64,000 nt of DNA from Arthrinium phaeospermum (lineage: Eukaryota > Ascomycota > Sordariomycetes > Amphisphaeriales > Apiosporaceae): the NCBI GenBank assembly GCA_006503535.1, contig QYRS01000014.1, positions 62,001-126,000 of the forward strand. Direction: 5' to 3'. The first letter of the stretch is position 1; each line of letters begins with the position of its first letter. The position numbers and the translations under genes are program-made. Shown here in pieces: positions 44,427-55,636 of this stretch. A model generated the notes under the pieces. It had not been told where the DNA came from. It saw only the letters and a list, made by a program, of their open reading frames with translations, and ran no database searches.

Positions 44427-44601
44427 CATCTCTCAGCAACTACCAGGATGTCCGCAACGGTAGGCTTGCCATCTGTGTTCAGTCTTACATTGGCTGAACC
44501 GGCCGCGCCCGACTGTATCAGGTCGTTTGACGCCCTTATTAGCCAGTATAACATGTGCCTTGTATCTCGCTTGTAGCGAGAGTAGAGGTCGTCGACTGCC
44601 A
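44427..44601 (-). pseudogene. N-terminal relic of a third DUF6604-like copy
   Basis: From the ATG at 44601 the minus strand reads MAVDDLYSRYKRDTRHMLYW, then LIRASNDLIQSG and VRLNTDGKPTVADILVVAER before a TGA. This matches the first 55 residues of paralog B (YKRDTRHLLYWLIRASNNIIRS...LNTDGKTTVAGILAMAR) closely, then stops where paralogs A and B continue. Sequence beyond the stop shows no more of the family. It is a 5'-truncated-off copy, or less likely a 58-residue domain-only gene. Confidence 0.7.
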
Positions 44602-47118
44602 TGGTTAAGGAATGTGATCATATGTGAGATGATCTATAGCAAAGTGAGAATAAAGGTAAATGGTTGAGGGTTGCGTTTGGCAATTTATAGGATGACCAAA
44701 ACCTTTGTCGTGGTAGCAAAAGCAAGATGAAATTATGCACCAAGCAATTGATACCAGATGGAGATGAACCTGGCCAACCAAGAAAACGCCTTGGGGAGTG
44801 AAGGAAGGAAATGCCAAGTGGTAAACGGTTCAATAGAAGCTCAAGCAAAGTGCAGTGAGCGACTTGGTGGGTTGACCACAGGCGGGCAGACTGAGAATAA
44901 CCAAAAAAGAGAAAATTCCGAGGCAATGTATCCGAAAGACCAGCCACCTGAAAGAACGACAGGCGTGCTTTTCAGATGGCGGAAAAACGTACCCGTGGGG
45001 GATGCGAAAAAAAAAGAAAAAAAAAAAAAGGTGTTGAGAGTCTGCATCGTAAGTAGGGAAAGGTGAGGCGGCTGAGCTGTTGAAGCACCTCTGTCGGCAC
45101 TTTCAGGTCCTAAAAAGCTCCAACAACACCATGACCCGAGCCCCCAACTAAGAGCTGCGAAAGAGGTTTGATACCAGGTATATATATCTTCTCAAACGTA
45201 ACCTACCTACGCACGCATATTAATAGTACGAAAGCACGCCTTCTTGACATTGCCCTATCGACAACTTCACATTACAATCACTCACACTTTCATAAAGAGA
45301 ACGGACAGCTTCCACTGTACTGAACCGTTTCTCCCACGACCTCCCGAGAGGAACCCGCCGCTCTATTTAATTCCGAGCCAGGTACCGACTCTGTAGGAAG
45401 GATGGTGTGCCTTGTCGAGTTAATAACCCATTTTTGCACTGCTTTATGATCACCATCCTCAAGATCGACATGCCACCTTGTTCAGCCGTCGGCAATGACA
45501 AGCCCTATCATTTGCTGGTGACTAAGTCCCCAGCCGTAATCGATACAGAAAGCAATATGTTGAGAACGCTGTTCTGCGAGCCCATCCAATCCAGGGGAAC
45601 GAACCAATAGCACGAATGTCCAGGCACGTCAACATCTGCGAGGACAGGACTGGTACGCCTTCGAGACAACTTGTTCCCCGGCAAGAATCGATGATAAAGG
45701 GTTCCTGGCCAGGAGTAGAAGCCGTTTGAAGAGCGTGTAGCGGTAGTCGGGTAAGAAAGATGATATGAAATCGGTTCTTCCCGGCTGCAAGCCTTATCGC
45801 CTCTTCAGTGAATGGGAGACTTGAACCCCAGCCGATGATCCGCGGCCCAATTTCCCACATACCACAAGTCAGTTGATGTGAATCCCATCTCAGCTCGGCC
45901 GCCCAATGTTCATGGATGGCACAAACCCCTACTATCCAAGGTCTCTCGTCACCCTGGACATCGGAGGCAGGCATCGACCGAGCATGTCAGGATACCATCC
46001 AACGTAGATATGTTGAGCACCAAATGCGGAACGAAGATATAAATAAGGCAGTTCCTGCCAGGCGACCGGAGAATCCTATCAAGCACAAGCGAGCCGTGCC
46101 CTCGAGGTCCAACACAGTTGTCTGGCTCCGATGACACTACTGGCAGTCCCGGACGAGTCTTTCACCTCTCTCTGCCTCGCCATGGCCGGAAGTGAGCCGA
46201 GCTAAGATCTCTGCATGGGCACCCTTGAAAGCCCCACGAGTCTGCGCATGGGGTGAATTACAGCGGGACCCCACCTCCGGATGCCGGGTGAAGCTTCGAG
46301 CAACGTCCGTTCTGATTCTAGGGTGGTATTGCCCTTCTTCAACACCCATGTCGATGAACATAATAGGACCTTGGTGGTGGGTTTCAATTTAAGAGCCGAT
46401 AGCCTGAATGTATGTAACGACTTCTTGGGGAAACGATAGTATGTAGATTCCCTCTTGGCCTGGACTAAATGGATATGCTGGTGAAGTAGTGCTCGGGACC
46501 AGCCGAAGCTCGCTTGATCGGACATTTTGACCCCAGATCAACATGGCAATGTGGATGGCATTGGTTTTCTTTTATCTGAACGTATCAATATCAGGATGCT
46601 TCAAATGACATACCCCCATTAAGAATTAAGAGAAGAAGTAGCAACATCTATGCCGATGACTTTGATAGGGAGAGCAAGCCAAACGCGATGACGTCATAAC
46701 CAAACCACAATCTTGCCCAACGTTGGCAGCCCCACCGCCAGCAACCGGTAACAAGCTTTCCAATTCCTTGTATTCCTGTTTCCATAGATTGCCATTAATC
46801 GCAGATCAGCGTTGCTTTCGCTTGCCCGGGGAGAGACAACATCCATCGATGAATGTCATGCCCGTTCGATCGGGGAATACACTTCTTTGCTTGCAATAGG
46901 AGCCAATAGCTAGCTGTTTGTCCTGCTTTTGCTTGTGTTGCTTGACTTTCTGTTGCCAGTGCAAACCATCACTCATCATCAACATCAATAACGACAACCC
47001 ACTATCCACTCATTATGACCAAACCCATGAGAAACCAAAGAGAGGTTTCCTTATAGCAAACCACTTGATTGGCCCTGAAAGCCCCATCCCACAAACCAAA
47101 GCACACACTACCTACCCC
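44602..47118. other. Upstream flank of the truncated copy, then gene-poor sequence
   Basis: The part to about 45110 resembles the upstream flanks of paralogs A and B (A-runs near 45005-45029, related CACTTTCAG block). From 45110 to 47118 I find only unconnected short frames and no family resemblance. A T-loop-like GGGGTTCAAG on the minus strand near 45820 does not form a tRNA. Confidence 0.45.
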
Positions 47119-47764
47119 ATGCGGACAAGAAGGAAAGAACCGTCGGGCAACACCGGCGGTCCCACCGACACCACCATGTCCGAAAGCGACCTCCGCCTCC
47201 GGGCGCTAGCCGAAGAGCACCGTAAGGCCATGGCTGAGGGCGAGCAGAAGATGCGCAGCCTCGGCAGCAGCTACAAGTCGGCCATGGACGAGGCCACCCA
47301 GCGAAGTGAGTCAGTCGTCTTCCCTTCTCTCTATCCTCCCGTCCCATCCATCCCCTTACTCCCTGTAACCCAACTGTCTATTCTTGATATAATGTTGACA
47401 TTCCCCCCTGGAGTCCAGCAACTAGACCATGAAAAGAACATGGCCGAAGCCGAAGCCAACAGTAAGTAACCAATCCCTTAATAGATCAGATCCCCTTCCA
47501 TTGCACAGCCCACTGATAAAGATCCAAGTGCGGCAACTGCGCCACGAAGAAGCCATGGCCGAAGCGCGGCGGCAGCTCAAGCGCTACACCAAGGGCCACG
47601 AGGGCGCCATGAAAAAAGCCCAGGAGTCCATGCGGGAGACGACCCGGCAGCACGAGCAGGCCATGCGCGACGCCCATGCCAAGATCGCGCAGCTGGAGCA
47701 CGACAAGGCCATGGCCGAGGCGGCCGCCAAGATGCAGAGCCTGAAGCAGCTCGATGCGGGCTGA
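47119..47764 (+). CDS. Small coiled-coil protein with repeated AMAEA units
   Basis: Three exons, 47119-47305, 47414-47461 and 47529-47764, join to 156 codons. Introns begin GTGAGT and GTAAGT; the acceptors GAG (47412-47413) and AAG (47527-47528) are the ones that keep the frame. The N-terminal 25 residues are polar. The rest is charged, alanine-rich and helical, built of units such as HRKAMAEGEQKM, HEKNMAEAEANM, HEEAMAEARRQL, HEGAMKKAQESM, HEQAMRDAHAKI and HDKAMAEAAAKM, spaced at roughly 14-22 residues: a repeat coiled coil. There is no signal peptide or membrane span. The family is unknown to me; a structural or scaffolding role is inference. Either ATG, at 47119 or 47176, could be used. The clear repeat periodicity carried across exon borders supports the splice model. 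Confidence 0.7.
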
Positions 47765-48288
47765 GAGAGAGAAAGAGACAGATTCTTTCTTTGGGAGTGA
47801 CCAGACAGAGCATTCTTCTACTAGATTTACTACCGTTATCATCCATGTGTATTACTTTAGTCCAAGACTTACAGCGAATGTCATATCAAATAACACGTTC
47901 CATACATATCCCATGACATAATTTGCCCATCGAATCATATAACGATCATTAGAAAGAACCGTCTCAGCGTTTCCATGATGCATGCATACTGTACAGCAAC
48001 CACCACCACCTCAGCAACAGCCAAAAGATAAGATCGCCCTAGACCCCGCAGGGTACAAGCACATATATATTACAAACACAAATACGACATCACAGGTCGT
48101 CATCGTCAGCACCGCTCATGACCACGGCGGCGTTCCATATCGACCCTTCTCCCCTTCTCTCAACCTCTAAGAATCCTTGCCAGCGGGGACCTTGCCAGCC
48201 ACGTGCGCCCCGGACGCACCGCTACGTAATCGTCCTCCACGCCGCGGGTCGGGTCATCATCCATAGCGTTCCATTCATTGGTCGTTTC
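47765..48288. other. Intergenic, convergent 3' ends
   Basis: About 520 bases between the convergent coiled-coil and SAPS genes. No gene recognised. Confidence 0.45.
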
Positions 48289-51200
48289 CTAAACGACGAC
48301 CTCTTCATCATCAGGGTCCTCAATACTGGTCCTCGATGTCGCCTCGTGGGTTCTCTTGATCTTTTCCCCATCGTCTCCCGTAATCTCGCTCGTTGTCGCC
48401 TTCTGACCGCTGCTGCTTCCTTCCTCCTCTCCCTTGCTCTTCTCTTTCTCTTTATCCTTGGAGCCAAAGCCCGGACTGCTGAATGGCCACAGGCTGGTGA
48501 ACGTGGAGCTCTTCTGGTTCTGATTGGGAGGATGCAGGGGCAGTGGCTTGACAATAACGTTGGCCTTTTCGCCGTTACCACCTTCCTTTTCCACTTCGGG
48601 CATGGCGAAATCCCCGAACTCTTCGTCGTCATCTTCGGCGGCTTCGTCCTTTTCGGAATCCGAGTCGTCGTCTCTTCCGTCGCCAAATTTCTCGCTTCCT
48701 CCACGTGTCAGGGCACCTCTCCACCAGCTGCCTCGGCCTTGCGAGTTCCAGGATCCGCCCTCGCCGCCATCGCCGAGACCATCGTCACTGTCATTGTCAT
48801 CCTCTTCGGCATCGTCCCCAAACGGATCCCGAAGTATGCTGTCGGGTTCGCGGGTGAGCTTCAACTCGTCATCATCATCGCCGTTCTCAATCTCGGCTGA
48901 CTGTGACGTGGCGGCTACGGAACTCTTCTGATGCATTGCGAGGCGTGCAGCGAGCTGCAGACGGGCACGGGAGGGCGGGATGTTCAGCGGCGGCGGGGGT
49001 GGGGGCGGTGGAGGGATAGAAGGCGGATCCAAAGACGATGAGGAAGCATTCAGAGGATCGGTGTAAGCACGGAACTAGAGAAACAGTTAGCAAAATGTCG
49101 CTCTATGTTCAAATGACCAATCGAATGTGCTGCAGTGATATGGGAGTTTGGAGGGAAGTGGAATGCGGCAGGGCTCATAGCAGCTATAGCAACAAGGGGT
49201 TCAACATCACAGTCTTATATTGTCACGCAAGGCGAAGTGGGTGACCCGATCAGACTGTGAGTGATGTCATCCTTCGCTGTTGCTGCTATCTGATCGCTTT
49301 TGATATCCTATATGCTGACATGACTGCCGCCAAAGGCTTCCAGGAGCTGTTCAGAATGGCCAGAAAAGGGATCAAGAAAGGTATGGACTGGGCAGCATGT
49401 GAAATGACCGCTTTGTCCTTAGACGCCCGAATCCAAAGAATCCTCGACCGGAGAACATCCACAGATGGCCAAGCAAGACCTCCAGGCGGTAGCCAGGAAG
49501 TTAAGCAGCTAGGGAAATATCTTCCGACGCTTCGCATGAGGCTCGCCTTCAGGGCTGCCCGCTTGCCGCGACACTCCGCCTTCTCCTCTCTAGGTCGAAG
49601 TGGATGGTCCGCTCAAGATGGAATTAAGTGCCAGTGTAGCAGCCTCAGGTCCTGAAGTGCTGCTTGTAGGGCTTTCTTCCTCGGATGAGGATGGGGATAA
49701 TGTAGCATGGGAGGGGGAAGGGGCTGGTGGTAAGGGAACATCGTCCGAACCGCCACCACCAGTCTCGCCGGCGGTAGGGTCCGACGGATTACTAACCTCG
49801 TTATTGACGTCCTCTTCGTTCTCCTCCGACTCGTCCTCGTCCTCGTCACTAGAGCTACCGAAGCCCGAGCCTAGCAGACCAGAACTGATACTGAAAGGAC
49901 CAAGGCTGCTCCCGCTACCGTTATCCGGCATCTCGGCGCTGGCTCCGCCGTTCAAACCTGCCTCGGCCAGAGCATTCGACCCGCCTTGGGCGTTCCCAAG
50001 ACCAAGACTTGACAGACCCATGCCACCAAGACCATTGCCGGCCATAGCGGCCCGGTTGCTCATAGCGACCTCGGGTCGCACACCGCCGAGAATGGCATTA
50101 TCTCGTTCCCGAGTTTCAGCCAAAGCACCCTCGACATAGTTAATCCAGTCTTGGCTCATGACACGATCAAGGACCAGCTCAGACAAGAGCTCAGGAGGGT
50201 TGCGCTCGGTAAACTTGACCACTTCCTCGGCGATCAGAGTGAGGTGACCCATGTAGCCCATGCGCGTCTTGTTCTGTGCCTGCGAGGTCTCGCTGGCAAC
50301 CTGGCCTTTGATGATGGCATTTGTGACATCGGCCGCCTCGAACAAGGAGATCGCCAGAGTGGGGTTGTATCCACGATCCATAGGGCCATTGAATACTTGC
50401 TGAACGATGTCATATACAACGTTGTGTAGGAAGTTATTCCAGGGGTATTTAAAGAAGAATGTCTGGGTATAGTTAGCACATTGCACACCGAAAGATAAAG
50501 AGGGCAGGGAATTCAATAGTTACCAGAATGGTAGGGACAACTTGATGCTTCACAAACTGCATCTTTAGGAAGTCACCAACAACAGGCTCCACTGGCTCTT
50601 CAGGTGCCGCGGCGGCAGCTGGCGCTTCACTCGACTCAGCTTTATGGCCAACAACGATGGACTCTTCGTCAGTCTTGCTAGGTGGCGCAGAACCTGGTGT
50701 CGTCGTGACATCCGCCGCCGAGTCGTCCTTAGCGATCTCGGCTTCTTTAGCATCCGGACTCCGAATTACCAGGGGAGCAACCTCAGCTGGTTTATCTTCG
50801 TCGCCGAGTGTCTGCTCTGACTTGGACGGAATAGTCTCGGTCTTCGGCTCCTCTGTACTATCCTCCGTCCCTAAGGAAGTGGCATCTGAGCTAGAGTTGA
50901 CAGCCTCCTTTGCATCAGAAGCGTCCCCAGGTGTCGATTTCACCTCGGAAGTGGGCTGTGCCGTTGTTTCCGCAGATGCAGGCGCAGCTGCGGGCTGGGC
51001 TTCGCTGGTCGATTCGTTGGCCTGCTCAACAGAAGATTCGCCTTCCGCTGAAGGAGCAGCAGTCCTAATGGGTACCTTTTTGGGAGATAGAGGCGCTACG
51101 ACTAACTCGGGGTTCTCGAATTCGGGAACTTCCTGTTCATGGACTGTGTGATCGTGAACATTGAGCCTGGGGGAGCTCAGAGGCTCATCCACGAAATCTT

Positions 51201-52771
51201 CATCGTCCTTGTCGAGGAACGAGGCGGAGGAAGCGGGAGGCAGTATTTCGTCCTCGGCCTTGACGAACTCATGGGATGTGTCCTCGGTCATCTCGCCGGA
51301 TGGCGCAACCTCTTCAAAGCCATCATCGTCTGACGCATTGGTCACTTCAAGACGGCGTCCGTCATCGGGAGAGGAGTGTCGGCCACGCATGGTAAGATCT
51401 TCCGCGGATGATTGCGCATCATCGCCACGGTTCATAACCAGCTTACCTTCGGCCCGCAACCGCTGCCTCTCTTCGTCCCGTCCGGCGATGACCTGCTCAG
51501 ACCCGACCTCGTTCAGCAGCGCCATATTGCTGCAGTGCAAGAGCTCTGCCATGAGCTCGCAGGTCTTGAAGCGATCGAAGCCGAGAGGTTCAATCTTGTC
51601 TCCGAAGGTTGATTCCAAACGCTGTTTCTGAGCAGGCGTATGCATGATCAGGTTCATAAAATCGGGCACGTGCTCCGCAAACATGCGCAGGAGGTTGCCC
51701 AAGTAGATCGGATCGCGACTGGAGGGCTGGGCGTTGTTGTCAGAACCAACATCCGGATCGTAATCCGAGTTGTTCTTGCGGATCACCTCGATGATGATGC
51801 CCACGCCTACGGTCAAAGGGTTTCCACCGCCCAGCATGTAGCTAATTAGCTTTTCCACGCAGTCCTTGGAGACCAACTGCCTCGTGAGCTCGTTGGGGCC
51901 AATGCAAGCCTGCTCGTTCTGGGAAGCATTGGCCGATACCGTAATGATGGCCTTGATAAAATCGCCTGCGGATGTTTGTGTAGCCCAGCTGTGTTCAGGA
52001 CCCAGGAAGGAGAGTAGAGTCGGCATGACATCTTTGGTATAAAGCCACTGTGTTATTCTGGTTAGCATAGACGTAATCATATATGGATACATGTTGTCTC
52101 ACCTCGACCACACCTTGACCACTCTCTGTTCGCTCCAGGCTAATGATTTTGAGTAAGAGATCCATGACCATGGGACAATCAACATGGCGCAGCATGTCGG
52201 CGACAGCGCTGTCCAGAGACTTGAGCAGGTCCAGCATCTCCTCGGTTTTCTTGTCGAACAAAGATTCGTTCACTTTGGTGAAGTAGCTGGCCTGCAGAGG
52301 ATCGAGAGGCGCCGGTAGCTTTAGGAAGTTCCAGAAGTTGCGGAGCAGCGAAGTGCTCTCCATGAGCGCCTCGTAGATGGACCAATTGTCAGAGGAAAGG
52401 ACCTCCGCAGCGACGTAGGCATACCGGTTGCGCTTCTTCTCGACCTCATCCTCGGCAACCTCTCCGTCGTTAGTAGCGCTGGAGGATGCTCGCGGGCGGC
52501 CGAAGGACAGGCGGGACTTGCCCTTCTTCTCCTCCTCATCTTTGTCCTCATCGGGATTCTCTACAGGCTCTAGCTTAGGCGCGACGACGTATTCGAGTAG
52601 CTTCTGTAGGACCTTTTCTTCTCGGAGGTATTCGATGAGCTTTGTGTTGTGCTGCTTGAGCTCTTGAATCAAGTCGCTCTCGTCTAGCAGGTCCTCGAGT
52701 TGAAAGTCTTGCTTATCGAGGATCGTGTCGATGGTGGAGATGTTGGCGTAACCGCCAAATCTCCAAAACAT
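48289..52771 (-). CDS. SAPS-family SIT4-phosphatase-associated protein
   Basis: Minus strand. Clear exons are 52771-52103, 52047-50524, 50462 to about 49797, and 49074-48289. The N terminus MFWRFGGYANISTIDTILDK and the helical segments to residue about 400 (LDESDLIQELKQHNTKLIEYL, HVDCPMVMDLLLKII, VEKLISYMLGGGN, FKTCELMAELLHCSNMALLNE) are the SAPS domain that binds the catalytic subunit SIT4/PP6. A long acidic Ser/Glu/Ala-rich segment (residues about 400-700) is followed by FFFKYPWNNFLHNVVYDIVQQVF and VMSQDWINYVEGALAETRERDN. The last exon, FRAYTDPLN...LDPPSIPPPPPP, ends in acidic and basic runs. With the GTTAGT donor at 49796 the protein has 1214 residues; that last intron would be 722 nt, long for this genome, so a small exon may be missed there or the donor may be elsewhere. 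Orthologs act in cell-cycle and nutrient signalling. Confidence 0.88.
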
Positions 52772-54907
52772 GGTGAAGGTATTGGGCGGGCTCAATGCCC
52801 TTGCGTTTGGGGGGTCGTTGGTGTGGACAAATAAACCGGGAGGTAATCACCGGTGCCAGGCATGCGAGGTTAAGGGTGTCGCTGGGCTCTGTACGAGAGC
52901 GTGTAGGTCAGCATACGGAGATGCCTTGTCGTCACCGTCACCTGTATGAACCGATTGGTCGAAGTTGTTCCGGCACAAAAAGTGTTGATGTGACTCGGAG
53001 CGTATCGGAAACGAAGCCAGCAGGCGCTGTGATGCAATCGGGCTACGGGTGGTGGTGGTGGTGTTTGGGGACGTAGTGGTCGCAATGTGGGATAAGGTCC
53101 AGGCTTTGTGTAGGCGCCTTTCTAGACTTGGGGACAAGGCTGAACCGTCTATCGCGGGTGTTTGGTCAAGTAGAAGGGCGACCCTGGGGCGATGGGCGTG
53201 ATGGTTGTGCAACACTGGTTAACTCGTCGGGAAGACAGGGTATGCAAATGCCTAATCAGATTGCGCCGCAGTCCATCCGGGCCAGCGCAGCCGTCGGACA
53301 GGGTTGGGTATCTTGGGGGTGTTTGTTCCGCGCCGATCCGTCTAGAGATGCAGAATGCCAATACGTAGAGGGTATGCGAATGTAGTAAAGGCTGTGAAAC
53401 AAAAAGCCGGCGGAAACGAAGGTGTTGGGGATGTCCCGGCTGAACCAGTAGAGAGAGATAGCTGGATAAGGGAAGGAAGGGTCTGGTTCGGTCGACAGAC
53501 AACTGTAGCAAGCGTCTGCGCTACATGAACTCAAACAACCTGGGGGGGCTGCTGCAGTTGCGGGTAAAATAGCAGGTTTGGGCTCGAGCAGATTGAATGC
53601 TTGGGAACTCCCCCCAAATTGAATATGTGAAATGTGTCGTCTCCTCTGACTCTCCTTCTCTCAATCTCTCGCTCTCTCTCTTGTGCTCTCCTGTTCTTGT
53701 TCTTGCTGTGGGGGTTCGTAGAGGGGGAACGACGTACAAAATGCCCGACAGTGAGCAAAGAGGGGGAGAGAGGGTTTGTGGATGGAGTCTCCCTGATCGT
53801 GCAGTCAAATCGGAATGGGTTTTCCTGTTACTCGAGGAAACCCGCCGCAATTGATGCCTGTCAGTATGTACATAACCTGTACCTATTGCCTGCATGCGCC
53901 TAAGATGCAACTCGACTCACTTTGGCGAGTAAGTGCGCGGCTTATGGAACTGACTGCTGCACTGCAAGGCAATTGAATTGGCCTCAATTGATGCCTTGCC
54001 TCACTTTTAGAATCAGTCACATCAATTCATAACCTCAATTCATTTCCAATTCAATTCCTTCGGCCTGACGATACGATAACATAACTACATCCAATGCAGC
54101 AGCAGCTGCAATACCGTTGCATGCATTCAGGAGCAGTCATCAGCGCGCGCACGCGCACGCACACATTGATCTCGGCTTATTACGCTCGTTACCCTCTCTA
54201 AACTGGGCCAGGTCGCAGATGCCCAGGAATCGGGGCATGGGCCAAATCATGCGTGAGCGGCAGGCGCCTGGGGGGGACCTGGTTTTTGCGGCTGGCAGCG
54301 CTGGTTGGCTTGCAAAAAGTACCAACCATACTGTACTGGGCAGCGAGAGCTGGGTTGGTTCTGGCCTGCGCAATTAGCAACCGAGCTGGGCTGCTGGGGT
54401 GCTTAGATTTAGACTCAAAGTGCGACTCTCACACGTGTCTTGCTGGTGTGTGCACCTGGTCCAAGCCCCAAGCCTAACAGCGGGTACCAACTTGAACTCG
54501 GGCTGCGGGCTGTCGCGCGGGAAAACAGGGAGGGCTGTATCGCTGACGTGACGCTAGCCAAAACGGGCCAAGCACGGCAAGATTAGGTACATGGCGGTTC
54601 ACGAACCAGCTGGAGTCCGGCCCGAGACCGAGCACTTCGCAGATTCATGCGACCTGCTTAGTGAGAAGCGATTTGACAAGATCACCATAAACTGGAAACT
54701 CCTAGAGAATGGCATTGTTTCTCCCAGTCTCATTTGGAATAAGTGACCCGAAGAACATCCGTTGCTAGGAAAACACAGTAACAGAGGCAGGGGTAGGGGT
54801 AACGTCTGATCTAACGCAAGCTGACTGTATATTAATCATGTCTCTATGGGCATCGAAGGGATAAGTCAAACGAGAACTTGGTATGTCGTTCGGTTTCCTA
54901 ACCTCGT
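52772..54907. other. SAPS promoter and leader, then intergenic
   Basis: About 2.1 kb. It contains CT-rich tracts (about 53645-53700) and an alternating purine-pyrimidine GCGCGCGCACGCGCACGCAC run (54137-54157). No gene recognised. Confidence 0.4.
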
Positions 54908-55636
54908 TCACTCCTCCATCTCTTTCCGAATCGCCTCCAGGCTCCGAACCTGCTTCCCGTCATCAAAGTTCTCCGGCGCGAGCCAGGCCAGCAACGCCCT
55001 CTTCCGCGCGCTCCACTCGTCGTCCACGATGGAGAACCAGGCGGTATCGCGGTTGCGGCCCCGCACGATGCGGTGCTTGCGGAACGTGCCCTCGTAGGCG
55101 AAGCCGAGGCGCTCGGCGGCGCGGCGGCTCCTGGCGTTGAGCGCGTCGCACTTCCACTCGAGCCGCCGGTTGCCCAGGCCGTCGTCCGTGTCCATGCAGT
55201 AGTTCATGAGCAGGTACAGCGCCTCCGTTGCGACCGTCGTGCGTTGCAGCTTGGGCGAGAAGGTTACCCAGCCAATCTCGACGCTGCGGTTGGCCCGGTC
55301 GATGTTGAGCAGCGAGAAGTAGCCCACGGCGGAGCCCGCCGGCACCTCGCCGTCGGCCAGGGCCTGCTTGGTGATGATGGTGAAGTAGAATGGGTCTTGT
55401 GAGGGGGCGATACTGGCGATGTGCTTGGCGAACTCGTCTTCGTCCTCGAAGGGGCCGACGCCTAGGTAGGCGAACGTCGCGGTCTTGGAACCATCGCAAA
55501 GGTACTTGTACAATTCTTGGGAGTGAGATGCCTGAAGCGGCACCAACTTTGCAACTGTGCCCTCAATGGCCTGCCGTTGAGGCTGCAGAGCCGCATGAGT
55601 GTCGACACTGACACCCAAAGGAATGTCTCCTGGCAT
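54908..55636 (-). CDS. GNAT N-acetyltransferase of RimJ/RimL type
   Basis: Intronless 242-codon frame from the ATG at 55636. The pattern follows the RimJ/RimL-like GNAT fold: an N-terminal strand with GTVAKLVPLQASHSQELYKY, FYFTIITKQ...SAVGYFSLLNIDRANRSVEIGWVTFSPKLQRTTVATEALYLLM (the beta4 and acetyl-CoA-binding region, with Gln-Arg-Thr-Thr-Val-Ala-Thr in place of the usual Q/RxxGxG/A), then RRLEWKCDALNARSRRAAERLGFAYEGTFRKHRIVRGRNRDTAWFSIVDDEW. This last part, including LGF..EG..R.H, is characteristic. Such enzymes transfer acetyl from acetyl-CoA to amines of small molecules or proteins; the substrate is unknown. It is a complete, cytosolic-looking protein; the C terminus is acidic and basic. 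Confidence 0.92.
   Translation of the reverse strand: MPGDIPLGVSVDTHAALQPQRQAIEGTVAKLVPLQASHSQELYKYLCDGSKTATFAYLGVGPFEDEDEFAKHIASIAPSQDPFYFTIITKQALADGEVPAGSAVGYFSLLNIDRANRSVEIGWVTFSPKLQRTTVATEALYLLMNYCMDTDDGLGNRRLEWKCDALNARSRRAAERLGFAYEGTFRKHRIVRGRNRDTAWFSIVDDEWSARKRALLAWLAPENFDDGKQVRSLEAIRKEMEE

Noticed and set aside
45790..45860. tRNA-like T-loop (GGGGTTCAAG on the minus strand)
   Set aside because: No pairing T-stem, acceptor stem or anticodon arm could be folded around it.
48118..48900. Plus-strand 260-codon hydrophobic frame
   Set aside because: Antisense to the acidic C-terminal SAPS exon; its hydrophobicity comes from reversing Asp/Glu codons.
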